The position numbers and the translations under genes are program-made. From the NCBI GenBank assembly GCA_031280455.1, contig JAITGR010000048.1, positions 1 to 6,473 of the forward strand: DNA of 6,473 nt, in the 5' to 3' direction. Shown here piece by piece: positions 5,704 to 6,473 of the stretch. Every line of letters starts with the position of its first letter. Within the stretch, counting starts at the first letter, position 1. This stretch comes from Spirochaetaceae bacterium (GTDB taxonomy: Bacteria; Spirochaetota; Spirochaetia; Treponematales; Breznakiellaceae). The notes beneath the pieces are model-generated. The model did no database searches. It was not told where the DNA came from and saw only the letters and a list, made by a program, of their open reading frames with translations.

Positions 5704-6473
5704 GTCTCTACCTCCAGAATAGCGCCATCGTACACGGCGCGAATCGTCTCCGGCCCGTTGGTAAAATCCCAAACATGCACAGCGCCGGATTGGCTATAGT
5801 GTATCACAGAATTATTGATAAGCGAAATACGCTCTTTGCGCAGCGCAATGAGGCGCTTAAAAAAGCCGAACAAGTCCTCGTCGCGCTCGTCTGGCTGCCA
5901 GAGCATGGGGCGGCGGCAGTCCGGATCGCCCCCGCCGGCCAGGCCCGCTTCCGTGCCGTAATACAGACACGGCGAGCCCGGCAGCAGAAACAGCATGGTA
6001 AACGCGTTTTTAAGCGCCTGTTTATCCCCCGCCGCCTGCGTCAGCACCCGGCTGGTGTCGTGCGAGTCCAGCAGGTTGAAGGCCACGCGGCCAGACGCCG
6101 CCGGAAGACGGGCCAGCAGACGAAAGAGCCGCGCGGTAAAATCAGGCGGGGCGAGCGTTTTGGCGACAAAGCACTCCAGAATAATGCCGACGAGCGGGTA
6201 CTGCATCACCGCGTCAAAATAACCGGCGTTAATCCAGCGCGAAGCGTCGTGCCAAATCTCGCCGGTAATGTAAAACCCGCGTTTAAGCGCGCGAAGGCGC
6301 GCCGAAAATTCCCGCCAAAAATCGAACGAAACCTCGCCGGCAACATCGAGCCGCCAGCCGTCAATGTCGCACTCGCGCACCCAGAACTCCGCTACGCCCA
6401 GCAGGTACTCCCGCGCCGCCGCGTTTTCGGTATTCCACTTGGGCATACGGCGCACATAGCCAAAGGTCTCGTA
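5700..6473 (-). CDS. GH13 alpha-amylase/neopullulanase-type glycoside hydrolase, C-terminal part; 5' end outside window
   Basis: The frame is open from the right edge (YETFGYVRRMPKWNTEN) to TGA at 5700-5702, giving 257 residues: the second half of the catalytic barrel plus a short C-terminal domain. The three GH13 catalytic residues are present: nucleophile Asp in DGWRLDVAGEV (codon 6345-6347), acid/base Glu in FYITGEIW (partial residue 72) and the stabilising Asp in LLDSHDTSRV (partial residue 139). MPKWNTEN, LYYGTEAGL and GGGDPDCRRPMLW resemble neopullulanase/cyclomaltodextrinase enzymes (GH13_20-like), which hydrolyse alpha-1,4 bonds in maltodextrin, cyclodextrin or pullulan. An in-frame GTG at 6453-6455 is internal. 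The N-terminus is missing, so neither location (cytoplasm or outside) nor an N-terminal starch-binding domain can be judged. It is co-transcribed with malE through the 4-base stop/start overlap. The GH13 call is secure; the subfamily is tentative. Confidence 0.92.
   Translation of the reverse strand, partial: YETFGYVRRMPKWNTENAAAREYLLGVAEFWVRECDIDGWRLDVAGEVSFDFWREFSARLRALKRGFYITGEIWHDASRWINAGYFDAVMQYPLVGIILECFVAKTLAPPDFTARLFRLLARLPAASGRVAFNLLDSHDTSRVLTQAAGDKQALKNAFTMLFLLPGSPCLYYGTEAGLAGGGDPDCRRPMLWQPDERDEDLFGFFKRLIALRKERISLINNSVIHYSQSGAVHVWDFTNGPETIRAVYDGAILEVET
5710..5715 (-). promoter_or_regulatory. Ribosome binding site fixing the malE start, inside the amylase gene
   Basis: GGAGGT on the minus strand is six bases before ATG 5703. 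It lies within the last codons of the amylase gene, fitting re-initiation at the ATGA overlap (5700-5703). Confidence 0.85.

Noticed and set aside
5704..5772. Longer malE starting at 5772
   Set aside because: It would overlap the amylase coding end and put 23 polar residues before the export signal; the GGAGGT site points to 5703.
4966..5799. A 277-codon plus-strand frame opposite malE and the amylase end
   Set aside because: It spans two real genes, has a basic, low-information composition and no recognisable motif or ribosome site.

Overview
The window holds six protein genes in two blocks that converge at about 1840. On the plus strand are the C-terminal part of an ABC-F ATPase (cut by the left edge) and a complete dprA. 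On the minus strand is a maltose/maltodextrin uptake operon, read from the right edge inward: a GH13 amylase/neopullulanase (5' end outside the window), malE, malF and malG. No rRNA, tRNA, CRISPR array, transposase or integrase is visible.

Organism: the base composition is GC-rich in genes, extreme in dprA, and the gaps are clearly more AT-rich. Shine-Dalgarno sites are strong (GGGAGG, GGAGGT, GAGGG). The mix of a YbiT-like ABC-F protein, a DprA with no obvious C-terminal winged helix and a MalEFG system suggests a host- or gut-associated bacterium. A treponeme-like spirochaete is my best guess, at low confidence, because no marker gene is present.

Layout: 1-779 ABC-F C-terminal half; 796-1830 dprA; 1822-1856 a perfect inverted repeat holding both convergent stop codons; 1848-2687 malG; 2688-2825 a gap filled by three stem-loops; 2826-4238 malF; 4239-4395 a gap with two strong stem-loops, a tandem 13-mer and a C/G-run hairpin; 4396-5703 malE; 5700-6473 amylase, whose stop overlaps the malE start as ATGA.

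Working together: MalE would bind maltodextrin outside the inner membrane and pass it to the MalF-MalG channel, and the amylase would cut the sugars. No malK-type ATPase is present here, so the energising subunit must be encoded elsewhere or shared. The amylase and malE are translationally coupled, whereas malE, malF and malG are separated by structured gaps. This fits stepwise reduced expression from binding protein to permeases.

No complete, clearly new multi-gene system was found. The most unusual features are the stem-loops built onto the stop codons of dprA/malG, malF and malE, and the ABC-F protein whose second ATP site has lost key catalytic residues while its signature motif is intact.
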